Positions 54,563 through 63,989 of a stretch of 64,000 nt of DNA are shown here, one piece after another. The DNA lies in the NCBI GenBank assembly GCA_030123565.1, contig CP126122.1, positions 1,623,001 to 1,687,000 on the forward strand. The letters run 5' to 3'. Positions within the stretch are counted from its first letter, which is position 1. Every line of letters begins with the position of its first letter. This DNA comes from Nitrospira sp. (GTDB lineage: Bacteria > Nitrospirota > Nitrospiria > Nitrospirales > Nitrospiraceae). The position numbers and the translations under genes were made by a program. The notes under the pieces were generated by a model that ran no database searches, was not told where the DNA came from, and saw nothing but the letters and a program-made list of their open reading frames with translations.

Positions 54563-56173
54563 ATGCAGTGGATTGCCCCATCGGAAAAAGACACTGCGAC
54601 GGACGCGCTGGAAAAACGTCTGTGGGATGCGGCCGATCAGCTGCGGGCCAATAGCGGCCTGACCTCGGCGCAATATTCCACCCCGGTCCTGGGCCTCATC
54701 TTCCTTCGCTTCGCCGACGTGCGCTTTGCCAAAATCAGGGCCGGCCTGGAAAAGATGGCGTCCTCGTCACGGCGTGGCTCACGCGTGGACGAACCATCCG
54801 CCTACCATGCCGAAGGGGTGCTCTATCTAGCCCCCAACGCCCGCTTCGAAAAGCTCCTCTATCTGCCGGAAGGCAGCAATGCCGGCAAGGCGATCAATGA
54901 AGCCATGCGCGACATTGAAAAGCACAATCCCCAGCTTGCCGGAGTGCTTCCCAAGACCTATGAAGTCTTTGCCGGCACGTTGTTGAAGGAACTGCTCAAG
55001 CGCGTGTCCGAAATCCCGGCGACCATGGACTACGACGCCTTCGGCCGCATCTACGAATACTTTCTCGGCGAATTCGCCAGGACGGAAGGGCAGAAGGGCG
55101 GGGAATTCTACACGCCTTCCGGCATCGTGCGTTTGCTGGTTGAAGTGCTGGAGCCCTACCATGGCCGCATTCTGGACCCGGCCTGCGGCTCCGGCGGCAT
55201 GTTCGTCCAAAGCGCCCGTTTCGTAGCCGAGCATAAAAAGAACCCGTCTTCGGAACTCGCTATTCATGGGCAGGAAAAGGTCGCGGCCACCGTCGCCCTC
55301 TGCCGCATGAACCTGGCCATGCACGGCCTCGAAGGGGATATCAAAGAAGCCATCACCTACTACGACGATCTGCACAACAGCACCGGCAAGTTCGACTTCG
55401 TTCTCGCCAATCCGCCGTTCAACGTGAACGCCGTCGATAAGGAGCGGCTCGAAGCCGAGGTCGGCAAAGGCCGCCGGTATCCCTTTGGTCTGCCGCGCAC
55501 GGACAACGCGAACTACCTTTGGATTCAGCTCTTTTATTCCACGTTAAACCAGACCGGGCGAGCCGGGTTCGTCATGGCGAACAGCGCCTCCGATGCCCGC
55601 TCCTCCGAGCAGGAACTCCGCAAGCAGCTCATCGAAGCCCGGGCGGTGGACGTCATGGTTGCCGTCGGGCCGAACATGTTTTACACGGTCACATTGCCAT
55701 GCACGCTGTGGTTTCTGGATAAAGGAAAGCAGAACACGCCGAGAGCCGACAAAGTGCTCTTTCTCGATGCGCGACACATCTATCGCCAAGTGGATCGGGC
55801 GCACCGCGACTGGACCGAAGGCCAGATCGGATTCTTGGCCAACCTGGTGCGGCTCTACCGGGGCGAGGAACCGGACTTCACCCTAGGCGGGCCTGAGGCG
55901 GAAGCCAAGCTCAAAGAAGTGTTCGGCAAAAAGCTCAGGTACGCCGACGTGCCGGGGCTGTGCAAGACGGCCACGATTAAAGAGATGGAAGCCCAAGGCT
56001 GGAGTCTCAACCCTGGTCGTTACGTTGGCGTGGCTCCAGGCGAGGAAGTCAGCGACGAGGACTTCAAGGAACAGCTTGAAACGCTGAATGAAGAACTCGA
56101 AGTCCTGAACGTCCAAGCTCGTAAGCTTGAACAGATCATTGCCCAGAATGTGGCGGAGATTTTAGAAGCGTGA
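54563..56173 (+). CDS. hsdM: Type I restriction-modification methyltransferase subunit HsdM
   Basis: A 536-residue N6-adenine methyltransferase subunit. The N-terminal helical HsdM domain ([39 protein letters not shown]) is followed by the SAM-binding motif [11 protein letters not shown] (~residues 206-215) and the catalytic NPPF (~284-287). ATG 54563 was chosen: GGAGAG lies seven bases before it, and the reading upstream to 54374 is not HsdM-like. The stop overlaps the hsdS GTG start as GTGA, so M and S subunits are coupled. Confidence 0.95.
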   Translation: MQWIAPSEKDTATDALEKRLWDAADQLRANSGLTSAQYSTPVLGLIFLRFADVRFAKIRAGLEKMASSSRRGSRVDEPSAYHAEGVLYLAPNARFEKLLYLPEGSNAGKAINEAMRDIEKHNPQLAGVLPKTYEVFAGTLLKELLKRVSEIPATMDYDAFGRIYEYFLGEFARTEGQKGGEFYTPSGIVRLLVEVLEPYHGRILDPACGSGGMFVQSARFVAEHKKNPSSELAIHGQEKVAATVALCRMNLAMHGLEGDIKEAITYYDDLHNSTGKFDFVLANPPFNVNAVDKERLEAEVGKGRRYPFGLPRTDNANYLWIQLFYSTLNQTGRAGFVMANSASDARSSEQELRKQLIEARAVDVMVAVGPNMFYTVTLPCTLWFLDKGKQNTPRADKVLFLDARHIYRQVDRAHRDWTEGQIGFLANLVRLYRGEEPDFTLGGPEAEAKLKEVFGKKLRYADVPGLCKTATIKEMEAQGWSLNPGRYVGVAPGEEVSDEDFKEQLETLNEELEVLNVQARKLEQIIAQNVAEILEA

Positions 56174-57417
56174 CGAGCCAGTGGTGTGAAACGACTTTAG
56201 GCGAAATCTGCGACAAAGTTGGTGGCATCATCCAAACAGGCCCATTTGGCTCACAGCTTCACGAGTCTGACTATTCACAGGAAGGCACACCCGTCGTGAT
56301 GCCAAAGGACATTATCGAGGGACGTATCATTACAGATAGTGTTGCGCGAATTGCATCTGAACACGTCGAACGGCTTTCCAGGCATAAGCTTAAACCAGGC
56401 GACATTGTGTATGGCAGGCGAGGCGACATCGGGCGGCAAGCATTAATTCGCAAGGAACAAGACGGATGGCTATGCGGCACAGGTTGCCTTCGTCTTAGTC
56501 TTAGCAACACGGTCATTGAGCCGCTTTTCCTTCACTACTACCTGCGGCAAGAGTCCGTCATCAGTTGGATTTCCAATCAGGCTGTCGGGGCAACGCTGCC
56601 AAATCTCAATACCAGCATTCTTAGGAGCGTTCCAGTTCGGGTGCCTCCGCTTCCGGTCCAACGCCACCTCGCAGGCATCCTGTCAGCCTATGATCAGCTG
56701 ATCGAGAACAACCAGCGGCGCATCAAGATTCTGGAAGAGATGGCCAGATCTCTCTACCGCGAGTGGTTCGTCCACTTCCGCTTTCCCGGCCACGACAAAG
56801 TCAAAATGGTTCCCTCTCCCCTCGGACCGATTCCACAAGCCTGGGGGGTGAAGAGGCTTTGCGAAATTGCCTCTGTGAATCGTACACAGATTAACCCACG
56901 TAACCCTCCAGAAAGGGTACTCTACATCGATATCTCATCCGTCAGTCCTGGTCAGATCAATTCGCTCCAAATGTACACATTCGCTGAAGCACCAGGGCGA
57001 GCCCGGCGTATTGTCCAGCATGGAGACATCATATGGTCTTGTGTCCGACCAAACCGCCGATCTCATGCTTTGTTGTTGCAGCCAGAGCCAAACACGGTCG
57101 CCTCCACTGGCTTTGCCGTACTCACTGCGACTAAGGTACCGTTTACCTTTCTCTATCTCTCGACAACAACCGACGATTTTGTCAACTTCCTCGCGAACAA
57201 CGCTACTGGGGCCGCCTATCCCGCCGTCACTGCCAAGACATTTGAGGATGCCGTGCTGCTCATTCCGCCTGCACTACTCTTAAAGAAGTTCGGGGAGGCG
57301 ACCATACCAATGGCTGAGCAGATCCATGTCCTTCAGTTCCAAATCCAAAACCTCCGCCGCACCCGCGACCTGCTACTCCCTCGGCTGCTGTCCGGACAAA
57401 TCCCTCTAGCCGGTTGA
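56170..57417 (+). CDS. hsdS: Type I restriction-modification specificity subunit HsdS
   Basis: The 415-residue DNA-recognition subunit has two target recognition domains, each followed by a conserved helical region. TRD1 (~1-160; [21 protein letters not shown]) ends in the first coiled coil ([42 protein letters not shown]), and TRD2 (~225-375; [13 protein letters not shown]) ends in [19 protein letters not shown]-like residues. Base composition is lower in GC than its neighbours, as usual for hsdS. Recognition sequence cannot be predicted here. The kinase gene begins four bases after its stop. Confidence 0.95.
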   Translation: MTSQWCETTLGEICDKVGGIIQTGPFGSQLHESDYSQEGTPVVMPKDIIEGRIITDSVARIASEHVERLSRHKLKPGDIVYGRRGDIGRQALIRKEQDGWLCGTGCLRLSLSNTVIEPLFLHYYLRQESVISWISNQAVGATLPNLNTSILRSVPVRVPPLPVQRHLAGILSAYDQLIENNQRRIKILEEMARSLYREWFVHFRFPGHDKVKMVPSPLGPIPQAWGVKRLCEIASVNRTQINPRNPPERVLYIDISSVSPGQINSLQMYTFAEAPGRARRIVQHGDIIWSCVRPNRRSHALLLQPEPNTVASTGFAVLTATKVPFTFLYLSTTTDDFVNFLANNATGAAYPAVTAKTFEDAVLLIPPALLLKKFGEATIPMAEQIHVLQFQIQNLRRTRDLLLPRLLSGQIPLAG

Positions 57418-57421
57418 TCTC

Positions 57422-58345
57422 ATGCCATCGCTTGATACCTATCCGATCATCTCTCTCCGGAAAGAGGATGTGTTGGCGACTGAAGAGATGGGCAGCAAGC
57501 GGAAGGGATGGGTGCAGGTGGGTACGGATTCGGAGCCGTGGCTCTTCAAGTACGCGCGGCTGAGCAATGGAGAGATCACCGGAGAGCATTGGGCAGAAAA
57601 GGTTGCGGCTGAATTGGCTGGGCTGCTCGAGATTTCCCATGCACGTGTCGAACTCGCCACGCTCGATGGCGCGGTTGGCTGTATCAGCCGACGGTTTCCT
57701 GAGTTGTCTCGACCCGGCACCGAATTGATTCACGGTAACGACCTCCTGGCCGGTGCGGTCCTCGGATATGATCGGGCAGGGCGAGGGGCGCAGCCTGACC
57801 ATACCATCGAGAATATCGCGAAGGCGATCACGGCAGTGATTCCCGATCGTGAGGAACGGGATAGGGCATTCAGCCAACTGGCCGGGTATGTGACCTTGGA
57901 TGCCCTGATTCTGAATACCGACCGGCACCATGAAAACTGGGCACTCATTCGTATGCCTTCCACTAATGGAACACATCTTCACCGGGTGGCTCCCACGTTC
58001 GATCATGCCTCTTCCCTGGGACGCAATGAGCCGGTAGAGAAAATCGGTCAATGGCTGAGAGAAACGAATCGCTTCCAGTGGTATGCCACTCGCGGGCGGG
58101 GAGCAGTGTTCATCCAGCCCACAGATGAGCACGGAGCGAACCCCGTGAGGCTCTTCGAGGTCACTGCCCGAGCCTGGCCTCGCTACTTTCAACCATGGAG
58201 CCAAATGGTGCAGAATGTCGGCCTGGAGCCTATGCTGTCCGTCGTCGATCGTGTGCCGGATCAGTCCATCGATCCACGGCAACGGGCGTTTGCAAAAGGG
58301 CTTCTCGGTGTTACCTTTGGACAAATAGTGGATGCATTTGTATGA
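57422..58345 (+). CDS. HipA-like protein kinase embedded in the RM locus
   Basis: A 307-residue protein related to the kinase core of HipA and CtkA. It has a candidate ATP lysine in WLFKYAR (Lys43), the catalytic loop NTDRHHENWAL (Asp167, Asn172), and a metal-binding FDHASSLG (Asp194, in the position of DFG). The N-terminal beta-barrel of full HipA is missing, as in CtkA-type kinases. Active-site residues appear complete. The stop overlaps the next start (ATGA), so it is coupled to the HIRAN-like gene. The role in a restriction locus is unknown; it may regulate HsdR or act as an abortive-infection effector (inference). Confidence 0.8.
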   Translation: MPSLDTYPIISLRKEDVLATEEMGSKRKGWVQVGTDSEPWLFKYARLSNGEITGEHWAEKVAAELAGLLEISHARVELATLDGAVGCISRRFPELSRPGTELIHGNDLLAGAVLGYDRAGRGAQPDHTIENIAKAITAVIPDREERDRAFSQLAGYVTLDALILNTDRHHENWALIRMPSTNGTHLHRVAPTFDHASSLGRNEPVEKIGQWLRETNRFQWYATRGRGAVFIQPTDEHGANPVRLFEVTARAWPRYFQPWSQMVQNVGLEPMLSVVDRVPDQSIDPRQRAFAKGLLGVTFGQIVDAFV

Positions 58346-59112
58346 AAACGCTGTTCTTGGCTTGGCAGGATGCGAGACCGGATGGTGGGGCGCGCCCTCG
58401 TTCGCGCGCCTGGTTCCCGATCGGTCGCCTGGAATCCGAACCGGGACAGGGATGGTTTCGCTTTCTCTATACGAAGGGTGTGTTGGAGGCCCAATCCAAA
58501 GCAGGCTTTGAGCCATTGGATGCCTTTCCTCAGTTCGAGAAAGTGTATGAATCAGGCGAATTATTCCCCCTGTTCCAAAACCGGCTGATTAGCCCGAAGC
58601 GGGAAGATTATGCCGAGTACCTTGAACGGTTGGCGCTGTCGCCAGAGGAACGGGACCCATTCGCGATTCTGGCCGTCTCCGGCGGGGGACGCCAGACGGA
58701 TAACTTAGAAGTCTTCCCCCAAATCCGTCCCCACCGGGATGGAAGGTTTGCCAGTCGGTTTTTTCTGCACGGGTGGCGTCACGTGAACATGCCGTCCCAG
58801 GAGCGGTTGAGTCGGTTGGAAGCGGGGGCCGCTCTGCAAGTGGCCGTGGAGTTGAACAATCCCGCCACCGGCGCGGCGATCCAACTGTTGACCCCGGATG
58901 ACTACTTCATGGTTGGATGGACGCCCCGGTATCTCATCAAGGACATGCTGGCCGCGATCGCCGGAGGAGTCGAGAACATGCGCGCCCATGTGGTCCGGAA
59001 CAATCCTCCCCCGGCACCCCACAATCAACGCGTGTTGATCGAACTCGAAGGCATGTTTCAGATCGGATACCAACCGATGAGCAGTGAGGAGTTTCTTCCC
59101 CTCGTCGCCTAA
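58342..59112 (+). CDS. HIRAN-like domain protein embedded in the RM locus
   Basis: A 256-residue soluble protein. The N-terminus (MKTLFLAWQD ... RAWFPIGRLE ... WFRFLYTKGVLEA) forms a beta-rich region found with HipA-like kinases. The C-terminal third (RLEAGAALQVAVELNNPATGAAIQLLTPDDYFMVGWTPRYLIKDML) follows the HIRAN pattern, a DNA-end-binding fold where a L-x-P-G-x-x-L strand precedes an N-P-x-x-x-A-I turn and G-[WY]-x-P-R-Y. Coupled to the kinase by ATGA and adjacent to the hsdR ATG, which begins immediately after its stop. Probable role: nucleic-acid sensing or kinase substrate; not proved. Confidence 0.72.
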   Translation: MKTLFLAWQDARPDGGARPRSRAWFPIGRLESEPGQGWFRFLYTKGVLEAQSKAGFEPLDAFPQFEKVYESGELFPLFQNRLISPKREDYAEYLERLALSPEERDPFAILAVSGGGRQTDNLEVFPQIRPHRDGRFASRFFLHGWRHVNMPSQERLSRLEAGAALQVAVELNNPATGAAIQLLTPDDYFMVGWTPRYLIKDMLAAIAGGVENMRAHVVRNNPPPAPHNQRVLIELEGMFQIGYQPMSSEEFLPLVA

Positions 59113-62100
59113 ATGGCTCACGCGTATTCAGAAGATCAGCTTGTCGAACAGCCGGCCATGCAGCTTCTCGCAACCTTGGGCTGGCAGGTTCTCTCCGCTG
59201 CCGAGGAGACTTTTGGTCTGGGCGGCACGTTCGGTCGAGAGACCAAGGGGGAAACGGTCCTTCTTCCTCGTCTCCGTACCTCCCTCGAACGCCTCAACCC
59301 TTCACTCCCACCAGAAGCGCTCTCGCAAGCCATCGACCAATTGACCCGCGACCGATCGGCGATGAGCCTGGCGGCGGCGAATCGGGAAGTGTACGGGCTG
59401 CTCAAAGACGGCATTGAGGTGACTGTTGCGGATGCCGCGAGCGGCGGCCAGGAGCCGAAGCGGGTCCGCGTGATCGATTGGGAGAATCCTGCCGCCAATG
59501 GCTTCCTGTTGGTAAGCCAGTTCAGCGTGACGGGGTCACTCTACACTCGTCGGCCTGATCTCGTCGGATTCGTGAATGGGCTGCCTCTCGTCGTCATCGA
59601 GCTGAAGAAGCCGGGCGTTCCTGCCCAGCAGGCTTTCGACGACAACCTGACCTGCTACAAAGCCGACATTCCCCAGCTCTTCTGGTTCAACGGCCTGACG
59701 ATTGCTTCTAATGGCACGGAGAGCCGTGTGGGGTCGCTCACCGCTGACTGGGAACGGTTCTTCGAGTGGAAGCGGATCGAGCGCGAGGATGAACCCCGCC
59801 GCGTATCGCTCGAAGTGATGCTACGAGGGACCTGCGAACCTTCGCGCCTGCTCGATCTGCTCGAAAACTTCAGCCTCTTCTCCGAGCACAAGGCGGGGCT
59901 GGTCAAAGTGCTGGGGCAGAACCACCAATTCCTCGGCGTCAACAATGCCATTGCAGCGACATTGGCTGCTCGAAAGCAGGGCCATGGTCGGGGAGGCGTG
60001 TTCTGGCAGACACAGGGTTCCGGCAAGAGCTTCTCGATGGTGTTCTTCGCGCAGAAGATCCTCCGCAAGATTCCCGGCAATTGGACCTTTGTGGTGGTGA
60101 CGGATCGCGTCGAGTTGGACGATCAGATTGCCAAGACCTTCAAGGCCTGTGGCGCGGTCAGCGAGACGGAAAGCGATCGGTGCCATGCGCAAAGCGGAGC
60201 ACAGCTGCGGCAGTTGCTCGGTGAGAACCATCGCTATGTTTTTACGCTCATTCACAAGTTCCAGACTCCTGATCTGCTGTGCGACCGGTCCGATGTCATC
60301 GTCCTGACCGACGAAGCGCACCGGAGCCAATACGACACGCTGGCGCTGAATATGCGTGCGGCCTTGCCTCATGCGCTCTTTTTAGCTTTCACCGGCACGC
60401 CTTTAATCGCAGGTGAGGAGCGGACCCGCGAGGTGTTCGGTGACTATGTCTCTATCTATGACTTCCAGCAATCGGTTGAAGATGGCGCGACCGTACCCCT
60501 GTTCTATGAAAACCGGACGCCCGAACTCCGCTTGGAGAATCCGAACCTCAACGACGATATTTACAACCTGATCGAAGCCGCCGGGCTGGATGAAGAACAG
60601 GAGAAACGGCTGGAGCGAGAACTGGGGCGACAATATCAATTGCTCACACGCGATGACCGGCTTGAGACTATCGCGAAAGACATTGTCCAGCACTTCCTCG
60701 GACGCGGCTTTCAAGGCAAGGCGATGGTCATTTCCATCGACAAGGCGACAGCCCTGCGGATGCACGACAAGGTCCGGGCGCACTGGAAGTCCGAAGAGAA
60801 ACGAGTTGAGCAGGAGTTGACCAGGCTGACAACCTACGGGGCCAAGGCTGCCGATCCCGATCGCATCCGGGAACTCCGCGCTCGTTTGGAGGTCATCCGG
60901 ACGACCGACATGGCCGTGGTCGTCTCGGCTGCGCAGAACGAAATTGCGGATATGAAGAAACTGGGCCTCGACATTGCGCCGCACCGGAAGCGAATGAATG
61001 ATGACGGGCTAGACGAGAAGTTCAAGGAAGCGAAAGACCCGTTGCGCACGGTGTTCGTCTGCGCGATGTGGTTGACCGGTTTCGATGCGCCGAGCTGCTC
61101 GACGATTTATCTCGATAAGCCGATGCGGAACCACACGCTGATGCAGACCATCGCGCGAGCCAATCGCGTATTCCCCGGCAAGCACAGCGGCCTCATCGTG
61201 GACTACGCGAACGTCTTTGCCTCGCTGGAGAAGGCGCTGGCGATCTATGCCAAAGGTCGTGGTGGGGAGCAGCCCATCCGGGACAAGCAGAAGCTCGTGG
61301 AAAACCTCCGCCAGGCGATCGCCGAAGCGGAAGCTTTCTGCCTGGCGCACGGAGTCAATTTGGCAGAGATTGAACAGACTCTAGCGGGGACCCTTGAGCG
61401 GCTGACGAAGATTGCCGAGGCGGTCGAATGCCTGATTTCTCCGGACGCCCTCCGCAAAGATTTTCTTGGTCACGAGGGTTGGGTGCGGACGCTCTTCCGG
61501 ACTGTGAAGCCCGATCCCTCTGTGCTGGAGTGTGCCTCGCGCGTGGCCTGCCTGACGACCATAGCCGAGACCATCCGTGAACGAACGGGCGAGGGACCGG
61601 CGGACATCTCAGCCGTGATGGCCGACCTGAATAAGATTCTGGATGCTTCCGTGGCCGCCGACGGCTTTCACATTCCCCAGGGAAAACCTGGCCATGGCGT
61701 GATCGATCTGACGAAGATCGACTTCGAAGCCCTAGCAAAACGTTTTGGAAAGTCCAAAACCAAGAATATCGATCTGGAGCAACTGAAAGCGGCGGTCCGT
61801 TCCCAACTGGACACACTCGTTCGCCTGAACCGGACCAGGGCCGACTATCTCACCAAATTTGAAGAGCTGATCGAATCCTACAATGCGGGGAGCCGGAATA
61901 TAGAAGAACTCTTCAAGGAACTCTTGGCACTCAGCCGTAGTTTGAACGACGAACAGGAACGGCACGTCAGAGAGCGTCTGTCCGAAGAAGAACTCGTGGT
62001 GTTCGATATTCTGACGCGCCCCGCGCCGCAGTTGAGTACAAAAGAACGTGCTGAGGTGAAGAAGGTCGCCCGGGATATGCTGCAGAAGTTAAAGCAGCTT

Positions 62101-62292
62101 CTGGTGTTGAACTGGCGTCAGAAGGCCTCGGCCCGCTCGCAGATCAAGCTCGCCATCGAAGATCTCCTAGACCAGGGGCTTCCGCGTGCTTATACCCCTG
62201 ATTTGTATAAACAGAAGTGCTCTGCGGTGTTCGAACACTTCTACGAAGCCTACGGAGATCGAGGAGCGAGTATTTATCCAACAATGCGGTGA
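59113..62292 (+). CDS. hsdR: Type I restriction enzyme HsdR subunit
   Basis: The 1059-residue motor and nuclease subunit. A PD-(D/E)xK nuclease domain is seen at the N-terminus (RRPDLVGFV around residue 148; VVIELKKPG around 163). The SF2 translocase includes Walker A QTQGSGKS (~298-305), DEAH in LTDEAHRS (~400), FTGTPL, and motif VI in QTIARANRV. A C-terminal helical region contacts HsdM. All motifs are intact, so restriction should be functional. The ATG directly follows the stop of the HIRAN-like gene, which keeps the locus one transcript. Confidence 0.95.
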   Translation: MAHAYSEDQLVEQPAMQLLATLGWQVLSAAEETFGLGGTFGRETKGETVLLPRLRTSLERLNPSLPPEALSQAIDQLTRDRSAMSLAAANREVYGLLKDGIEVTVADAASGGQEPKRVRVIDWENPAANGFLLVSQFSVTGSLYTRRPDLVGFVNGLPLVVIELKKPGVPAQQAFDDNLTCYKADIPQLFWFNGLTIASNGTESRVGSLTADWERFFEWKRIEREDEPRRVSLEVMLRGTCEPSRLLDLLENFSLFSEHKAGLVKVLGQNHQFLGVNNAIAATLAARKQGHGRGGVFWQTQGSGKSFSMVFFAQKILRKIPGNWTFVVVTDRVELDDQIAKTFKACGAVSETESDRCHAQSGAQLRQLLGENHRYVFTLIHKFQTPDLLCDRSDVIVLTDEAHRSQYDTLALNMRAALPHALFLAFTGTPLIAGEERTREVFGDYVSIYDFQQSVEDGATVPLFYENRTPELRLENPNLNDDIYNLIEAAGLDEEQEKRLERELGRQYQLLTRDDRLETIAKDIVQHFLGRGFQGKAMVISIDKATALRMHDKVRAHWKSEEKRVEQELTRLTTYGAKAADPDRIRELRARLEVIRTTDMAVVVSAAQNEIADMKKLGLDIAPHRKRMNDDGLDEKFKEAKDPLRTVFVCAMWLTGFDAPSCSTIYLDKPMRNHTLMQTIARANRVFPGKHSGLIVDYANVFASLEKALAIYAKGRGGEQPIRDKQKLVENLRQAIAEAEAFCLAHGVNLAEIEQTLAGTLERLTKIAEAVECLISPDALRKDFLGHEGWVRTLFRTVKPDPSVLECASRVACLTTIAETIRERTGEGPADISAVMADLNKILDASVAADGFHIPQGKPGHGVIDLTKIDFEALAKRFGKSKTKNIDLEQLKAAVRSQLDTLVRLNRTRADYLTKFEELIESYNAGSRNIEELFKELLALSRSLNDEQERHVRERLSEEELVVFDILTRPAPQLSTKERAEVKKVARDMLQKLKQLLVLNWRQKASARSQIKLAIEDLLDQGLPRAYTPDLYKQKCSAVFEHFYEAYGDRGASIYPTMR

Positions 62293-62314
62293 TTCTTCAG
62301 TGACCTGTTGTTCC

Positions 62315-62446
62315 TCACCCCTCCAATCTCTGTGCCGCATCGATCTTCATCCACATCACCCCGCCTCAGAAGGCGATAAGCGCCGCCACCAACAGTGAGG
62401 CAGTCCAGCCCCGATGATCGACCAGCCAGGGAGCAAAGAAGCTACT
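62315..62446 (-). pseudogene. Remnant of an MFS transporter C-terminus, copy A
   Basis: Translated on the minus strand this reads FAPWLVDHRGWTASLLVAALIAF-stop-GGVMWMKIDAAQRLEG-stop, the usual last transmembrane helix and tail of an MFS permease with an internal TGA. Nothing MFS-like lies upstream (right), so only the last ~42 codons remain. It resembles copy B at 63268-63408 (shared WTASLLVAALIA). Confidence 0.7.
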
Positions 62447-62523
62447 TCACACTTTATGCCCGCGCAAACCGGCTCTTCCCAAACTATACCTACCGATGTA
62501 TCCTGCTGCGGATGCTCTAGCTC

Positions 62524-62898
62524 ATGTACGCGCAGTGTTTTCGTGTTCAGGCACAGCTTCCAGGAATCACCTGCATGCATTTCGACTGTCCTTACCTGAA
62601 CACCCACGTCGAACTGACCGAAGAGCGCGAGGCACATATTCAGGAGAAGCATCCGGATCTCCTGCCCGCTCATCGTGACTATATGTCGGAAACTGTTCGT
62701 GATCCTGACGAAGTGCGAAGGGACCCACGATTCACAAACAGCCTGCTGTTTTCCCACTGGTTTCCTGACCTCAAAGGAGGTAAATTTGTCGTTGTGGTCG
62801 TAGTTGCCGATCCCTCTCCCGCCGATCGCTACTGGATAGTGACCGCGTATGTGGCACGGCAACTCTCAGGAGGCACTGTGACATGGAAACGTCCCTGA
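62524..62898 (+). CDS. Putative PBECR-type nuclease (toxin-like)
   Basis: A 124-residue small basic protein. The core, VELTEEREAHIQEKHPDLLPAHRDYMSETVRDPDEVRRDP, then KFVVVVVVADPSPADRYWIVTAYVAR, resembles the PBECR (Barnase-EndoU-ColicinE5/D-RelE-like) nucleases, which often pair with DUF2283 proteins. ATG 62524 lacks a clear box; ATG 62575 (MHFDCPYLNTHVELTEE) is an alternative start. Its stop overlaps the next gene by 16 bases, a toxin-antitoxin-like arrangement. Activity is inferred. Confidence 0.6.
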   Translation: MYAQCFRVQAQLPGITCMHFDCPYLNTHVELTEEREAHIQEKHPDLLPAHRDYMSETVRDPDEVRRDPRFTNSLLFSHWFPDLKGGKFVVVVVVADPSPADRYWIVTAYVARQLSGGTVTWKRP

Positions 62899-63122
62899 CC
62901 GTTGAATACGACAAGACGGGTGACATTCTCTATCTTGGGAAAACCAAGCCTTATCCAGAACAGGACTCCGAGGAATTAAGCTATGGGGTCGTGGCTCGAC
63001 TCAATCCCAAGACACGCGATCTTGAGAATCTGGAAATCCTCTTTTTCTCTTCCCGGGTTGCCAAAGGGGAGACCTTCCAATTACCGGTGACGGCGGAGTT
63101 TCATCTGCCAAAGGCGGGGTAA
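62883..63122 (+). CDS. DUF2283 protein, probable antitoxin partner
   Basis: A 79-residue DUF2283-type protein: TVEYDKTGDILYLG at the start, YGVVARLNPKTRDLENLEILFFSSR in the middle. Family members are small beta-rich proteins found beside PBECR-like or DUF4258 nucleases. It overlaps the nuclease-like gene by 16 bases in another frame, as expected for a TA pair. Which gene is the antitoxin is inferred from size and family association only. Confidence 0.75.
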   Translation: METSLTVEYDKTGDILYLGKTKPYPEQDSEELSYGVVARLNPKTRDLENLEILFFSSRVAKGETFQLPVTAEFHLPKAG

Positions 63123-63267
63123 TCTGAGGCCAGGGCATTCACTGGGGTCGGCGGCAGCTAATTCAGTAACGGATGGCCGTCAGGAACTGAACTCCGGACA
63201 TAAGTTAGAGTCTAACAGATTCGCGCCTTTGCCAAACGCAGCACTCAGACTGTCACCAGGTATTCCT

Positions 63268-63408
63268 TCACTCCCCCAGCGCTTCACTCGCATCGATCTT
63301 CACTCACGTCATCCCGCCGCAGATGGCGATCAGGGCTGCAACCAGCAACGAAGCCGTCCATCCCCAGTGGTCGGCGAGCCAGGGCGTGAGGCTGGGAGAA
63401 ATGGGACC
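63268..63408 (-). pseudogene. Remnant of an MFS transporter C-terminus, copy B
   Basis: On the minus strand it reads GPISPSLTPWLADHWGW, then TASLLVAALIAICGGMT-stop-VKIDASEALGE-stop. Replacing the TGA by TGG restores a normal MFS last helix and tail, so this is a decayed gene end of ~47 codons. It lies directly downstream of the MazF stop. About 75% identical to copy A over the shared ~100 bases (estimated by eye). Confidence 0.7.
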
Positions 63409-63417
63409 GTCGAAGGT

Positions 63418-63741
63418 TTACGGGGCAAAGAGTTCGGCAAGCAGGGTGAGGACTTGCGAGCGTATCATGTCGTCGATTTTCCCCACACGCTTCACAAGAC
63501 GGCTTTTGTCCACAGTCCGGATTTGATCCAGCACGACTTGCCCGGACTTACCTTTGAATCGAAGCGGGACACGAGTCGGGTAGGGGCGGCCTTTCGTCGT
63601 CATGGGAGCGATGATGACCGTGTCGATGTGCTGATTCATTTCATCCGGAGAAATGATGAGACAGGGGCGGGTCTTGCGGATCTCACGTCCTTGTGTGGGA
63701 TCGAGGCGCACGAGAAAGACATCGAAGCGGGACACTACCAT
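63418..63741 (-). CDS. mazF: MazF/PemK-type endoribonuclease toxin
   Basis: A 107-residue toxin of the CcdB/PemK fold that cleaves mRNA. RFDVFLVRLDPTQGREIRKTRPCLIISPDEMN at the start includes the conserved GxExxKxRPxLI pattern with the catalytic Arg, followed by VIIAPMTT and GKSGQVVLDQIRTVDKSRLV. ATG 63741 overlaps the antitoxin stop (ATGGTAG), which is typical for coupled TA genes; a start at 63762 is possible but would lie deeper within the antitoxin gene. Confidence 0.9.
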   Translation of the reverse strand: MVVSRFDVFLVRLDPTQGREIRKTRPCLIISPDEMNQHIDTVIIAPMTTKGRPYPTRVPLRFKGKSGQVVLDQIRTVDKSRLVKRVGKIDDMIRSQVLTLLAELFAP

Positions 63742-63989
63742 GTCCACTCGCTCCGATCCCATGTGGACATCGCTGCAGATTCCTGATCCAGCAGGTGATC
63801 GTCCCCGTGGCGATGCATCTGCTCAAATGCTTGACGCCAACCGGCGCGCGGTTTGGATGCGGAGCGAATGATCAATTGTCCGTGCTGAATTTCCAGATCG
63901 ACGTCTCCGTGCAGGTGGCACTGTTCAATGACAGATTTCGGAATCCGGATGCCCTGGGAATTGCCGATTCGCACAACACGAGCTTTCAT
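63735..63989 (-). CDS. mazE: MazE/AbrB-type antitoxin
   Basis: An 84-residue SpoVT/AbrB-fold DNA-binding antitoxin: MKARVVRIGNSQGIRIPKSVIEQC matches the AbrB swapped-hairpin N-terminus, and the acidic C-terminus (DQESAAMSTWDRSEWTW) would wrap the toxin. It precedes mazF with a seven-base overlap and probably autoregulates the pair. The ATG is 11 bases from the end of the window, so its promoter lies outside. Confidence 0.9.
   Translation of the reverse strand: MKARVVRIGNSQGIRIPKSVIEQCHLHGDVDLEIQHGQLIIRSASKPRAGWRQAFEQMHRHGDDHLLDQESAAMSTWDRSEWTW

Noticed and set aside
57260-58516. 418-codon open frame opposite the kinase gene
   Set aside because: Antisense to the kinase and HIRAN-like genes, which have clear motifs and coupled starts.
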